Assembly (NCBI GenBank): GCA_016873995.1
Contig: VGVR01000014.1
Location: forward strand, 1 to 64,000
Length of the DNA stretch: 64,000 nt
Direction of reading: 5' to 3'
Source of the DNA: Gemmatimonadota bacterium
GTDB taxonomy: Bacteria; Gemmatimonadota; Gemmatimonadetes; Longimicrobiales; Gaopeijiaceae
Shown here: positions 62,805 through 64,000 of the stretch, piece after piece
Layout of the letters: every line of letters begins with the position of its first letter
Numbering within the stretch: the stretch's first letter is position 1
Position numbers and translations under genes: made by a program
The notes under the pieces: model-generated
The model's input: only the letters and a program-made list of their open reading frames with translations
Told to the model about the DNA's origin: nothing
Databases searched by the model: none

Positions 62805-64000
62805 CACATGCCTCCTGTGGCTTGCGGATGGAGAGGACCGAGCTCGGGACCGGCCACCGGTCCGACGCCGATGTACCGGAACTTCTGCACCTTTCGACCC
62901 TGACCGTCTTCGGCCGTGTACACGTTGCCCTGCTGGTCGACGGCGACGCCGCCGAGCTGACGGAAGTTGCCGGGGTAGCGACCGCCGATGCCGAACGACG
63001 TCTTCAGCGTCAGCGTCGGGCGGAAGAGGATGTGCACGCGCTCGTTCATGCCGTCCGTGACGTAGATCCAGCGCTGGTCGGGGTCGCTCGAGAACGCGAT
63101 GTCGCGCACCGCACCGTTGCCCCGCGTCGAGCCCTTGAGCACGACCTCGCTCACGAAGGTGCCATCGGTCTCGAACACCTGAATGCGGTTGTTGCCCTGG
63201 TCGCAGACGTACACCAGGCCGTCATTGGAGAGCTCGGCACAGGTGACGGTGCGGAACTGCTGCGAAGGCGCGGCCGACGGATCGTACGGCCCCTGCGGCG
63301 CGTCGTCGGGCGCGTTGCCGTAGGCGCCCCATGAGCGCTTCACGGCGCCCGTAGCGACGTCGAGCACGACCACGCGGTGGTTCGTGTACCCGTCGGCGAC
63401 GAACACCTCGCCGGCATCGGCGTCGAACGAGAAGTCGGCCGGGCCGCCGAAGCTGTTCGTGCTGGAGCTGTTCGGCGCGCTGCCCGGCGTTCCGATGGTC
63501 GCCAGATGCTCACCCGTGCGCGAGAACTTCAGGATGTGGCTGTCGTAGACCGGGGCCGGGGGCGTCGGAGGAGGCGCGTTCGGGTCGGCCGCGGCGCCAC
63601 GGCCGCGGCCACCGCGGCCACCCGCCGGAGCCGGCTGGTACCAAGCTCCGCCGATCCAAATGTTGCCATCCGGGTCGACGCCGATGCCGTGCGGCCGCGA
63701 CGGCCAGGGGTATCCCTGGTCCGGTCCGCCCCACTGGCGCACGAGCGAGCCGTCCGGAGCGAACTCGAGCACGGCCTCGGTGGGCGTGCAGCACTCGCCC
63801 GTGCCGGTGTCGACGTTGATCTCGTTGGCGGCGCTGAACTGATCCAGGCTCGTGATTGTCACGATCAGGATGTTGCGATCGGGCGCTACGGTGACTCCCG
63901 ATACCGGCCCCAAGATGGTCGGGTACTCGAGCGGCTGCGGCCACAGGGCGTCCACCTCGAGGAGGGGAACGGTCCCGTCGTCACTGATCCCACAGCCGGC
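62804..64000 (-). CDS. PAL-like propeller lipoprotein with altered metal ligands (partial)
   Basis: The reading frame enters from the right edge; 398 residues are visible starting A-G-C-G, probably the lipobox. It is clearly related to 61590-62804 (E-C-C-T, R-P-H-G-I, V-A-D-G-Y-T-N-H-R, N-N-R-I-Q-V-F), but two of three zinc histidines are replaced: V-H-C becomes V-T-C-A and V-H-S becomes L-G-G. So it has kept the tyrosine and lost most of the metal site. A Gly/Arg/Pro insert (about 110-135) is unique to it. It may be a structural or regulatory partner of the coupled downstream copy. Confidence 0.8.
   Translation of the reverse strand, partial: AGCGISDDGTVPLLEVDALWPQPLEYPTILGPVSGVTVAPDRNILIVTITSLDQFSAANEINVDTGTGECCTPTEAVLEFAPDGSLVRQWGGPDQGYPWPSRPHGIGVDPDGNIWIGGAWYQPAPAGGRGGRGRGAAADPNAPPPTPPAPVYDSHILKFSRTGEHLATIGTPGSAPNSSSTNSFGGPADFSFDADAGEVFVADGYTNHRVVVLDVATGAVKRSWGAYGNAPDDAPQGPYDPSAAPSQQFRTVTCAELSNDGLVYVCDQGNNRIQVFETDGTFVSEVVLKGSTRGNGAVRDIAFSSDPDQRWIYVTDGMNERVHILFRPTLTLKTSFGIGGRYPGNFRQLGGVAVDQQGNVYTAEDGQGRKVQKFRYIGVGPVAGPELGPLHPQATGGM

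Noticed and set aside
1-64000. Genome-wide reassignment of TAG to an amino acid, or pyrrolysine decoding
   Set aside because: TAG is the ordinary stop of many complete genes (2501, 4406, 7702, 8472, 9280, 12286, 16933, 25158, 33483, 39388, 60539). No pyrrolysine machinery or methylamine methyltransferase is present in the window.

Overview
The window is a high-G+C, densely coded bacterial chromosome segment. No rRNA is present, so taxonomy is inference. Secreted and lipoprotein oxidoreductases are abundant: three PQQ-type beta-propeller dehydrogenases, two cytochrome c/copper-monooxygenase fusions and four six-bladed-propeller proteins. There are also a TonB receptor, CHRD lipoproteins and NadB. 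This fits an aerobic Gram-negative-type heterotroph, and the style is most reminiscent of Gemmatimonadota, which is unconfirmed. TAG ends many ordinary genes, so the standard bacterial code applies.

Layout. 0-8.5 kb: an amidohydrolase start, a MarR regulator, a lipoprotein gene interrupted by TAG, the tail of a cutinase-like hydrolase, a CHRD lipoprotein, a cstA/CC-tail protein/ArsA-type ATPase operon, a secreted metallo-beta-lactamase-fold protein, and a second CHRD lipoprotein whose second codon is TAA. 8.5-20.1 kb: first oxidative module, made of a cupredoxin lipoprotein, a cytochrome c-PQQ dehydrogenase, a GYD protein cut by TAG, a PAL-like propeller, a partner protein, a cytochrome c-PHM-like copper monooxygenase, and a second and very convincing PAL-like propeller. 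20.2-21.5 kb: two integron attC sites with a cassette membrane-protein gene, then tRNA-Arg(CCG). 21.5-39.4 kb: housekeeping and accessory genes, including a Na+/solute symporter, DedA, RNase P RNA, VapBC, a NosR-like flavo/iron-sulfur membrane protein, a nuclease-family lipoprotein, an unusual HD-GYP regulator, a quinone oxidoreductase, an M14 peptidase, an orphan Hpt protein, a PQQ dehydrogenase, a class V aminotransferase and a PPC-repeat protein (both interrupted by TAG), and a DGK/dolichol-kinase-like protein.

39.4-51 kb: complete phosphate regulon, with pstSCAB-phoU and phoBR on the minus strand. Diverging from phoBR are a TonB receptor and a beta-helix lipoprotein that also carry PHO-box-like sites, so they are probably phosphate-starvation genes. 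51-64 kb: a VOC protein, then a second copy of the oxidative module (partner, cytochrome c-PHM-like, cytochrome c-PQQ dehydrogenase, double carboxymuconolactone-decarboxylase-like lipoprotein), an outer-membrane protein, nadB, a DUF3592-like protein and two coupled PAL-like propellers.

Two patterns stand out. First, components resembling both halves of animal peptide-amidating monooxygenase (copper PHM and zinc PAL) occur in two paralogous clusters beside PQQ dehydrogenases. This suggests a periplasmic hydroxylate-then-cleave pathway with an unknown substrate. Second, five otherwise intact reading frames each carry a single in-frame stop (four TAG, one TAA) at positions where glutamate is plausible.
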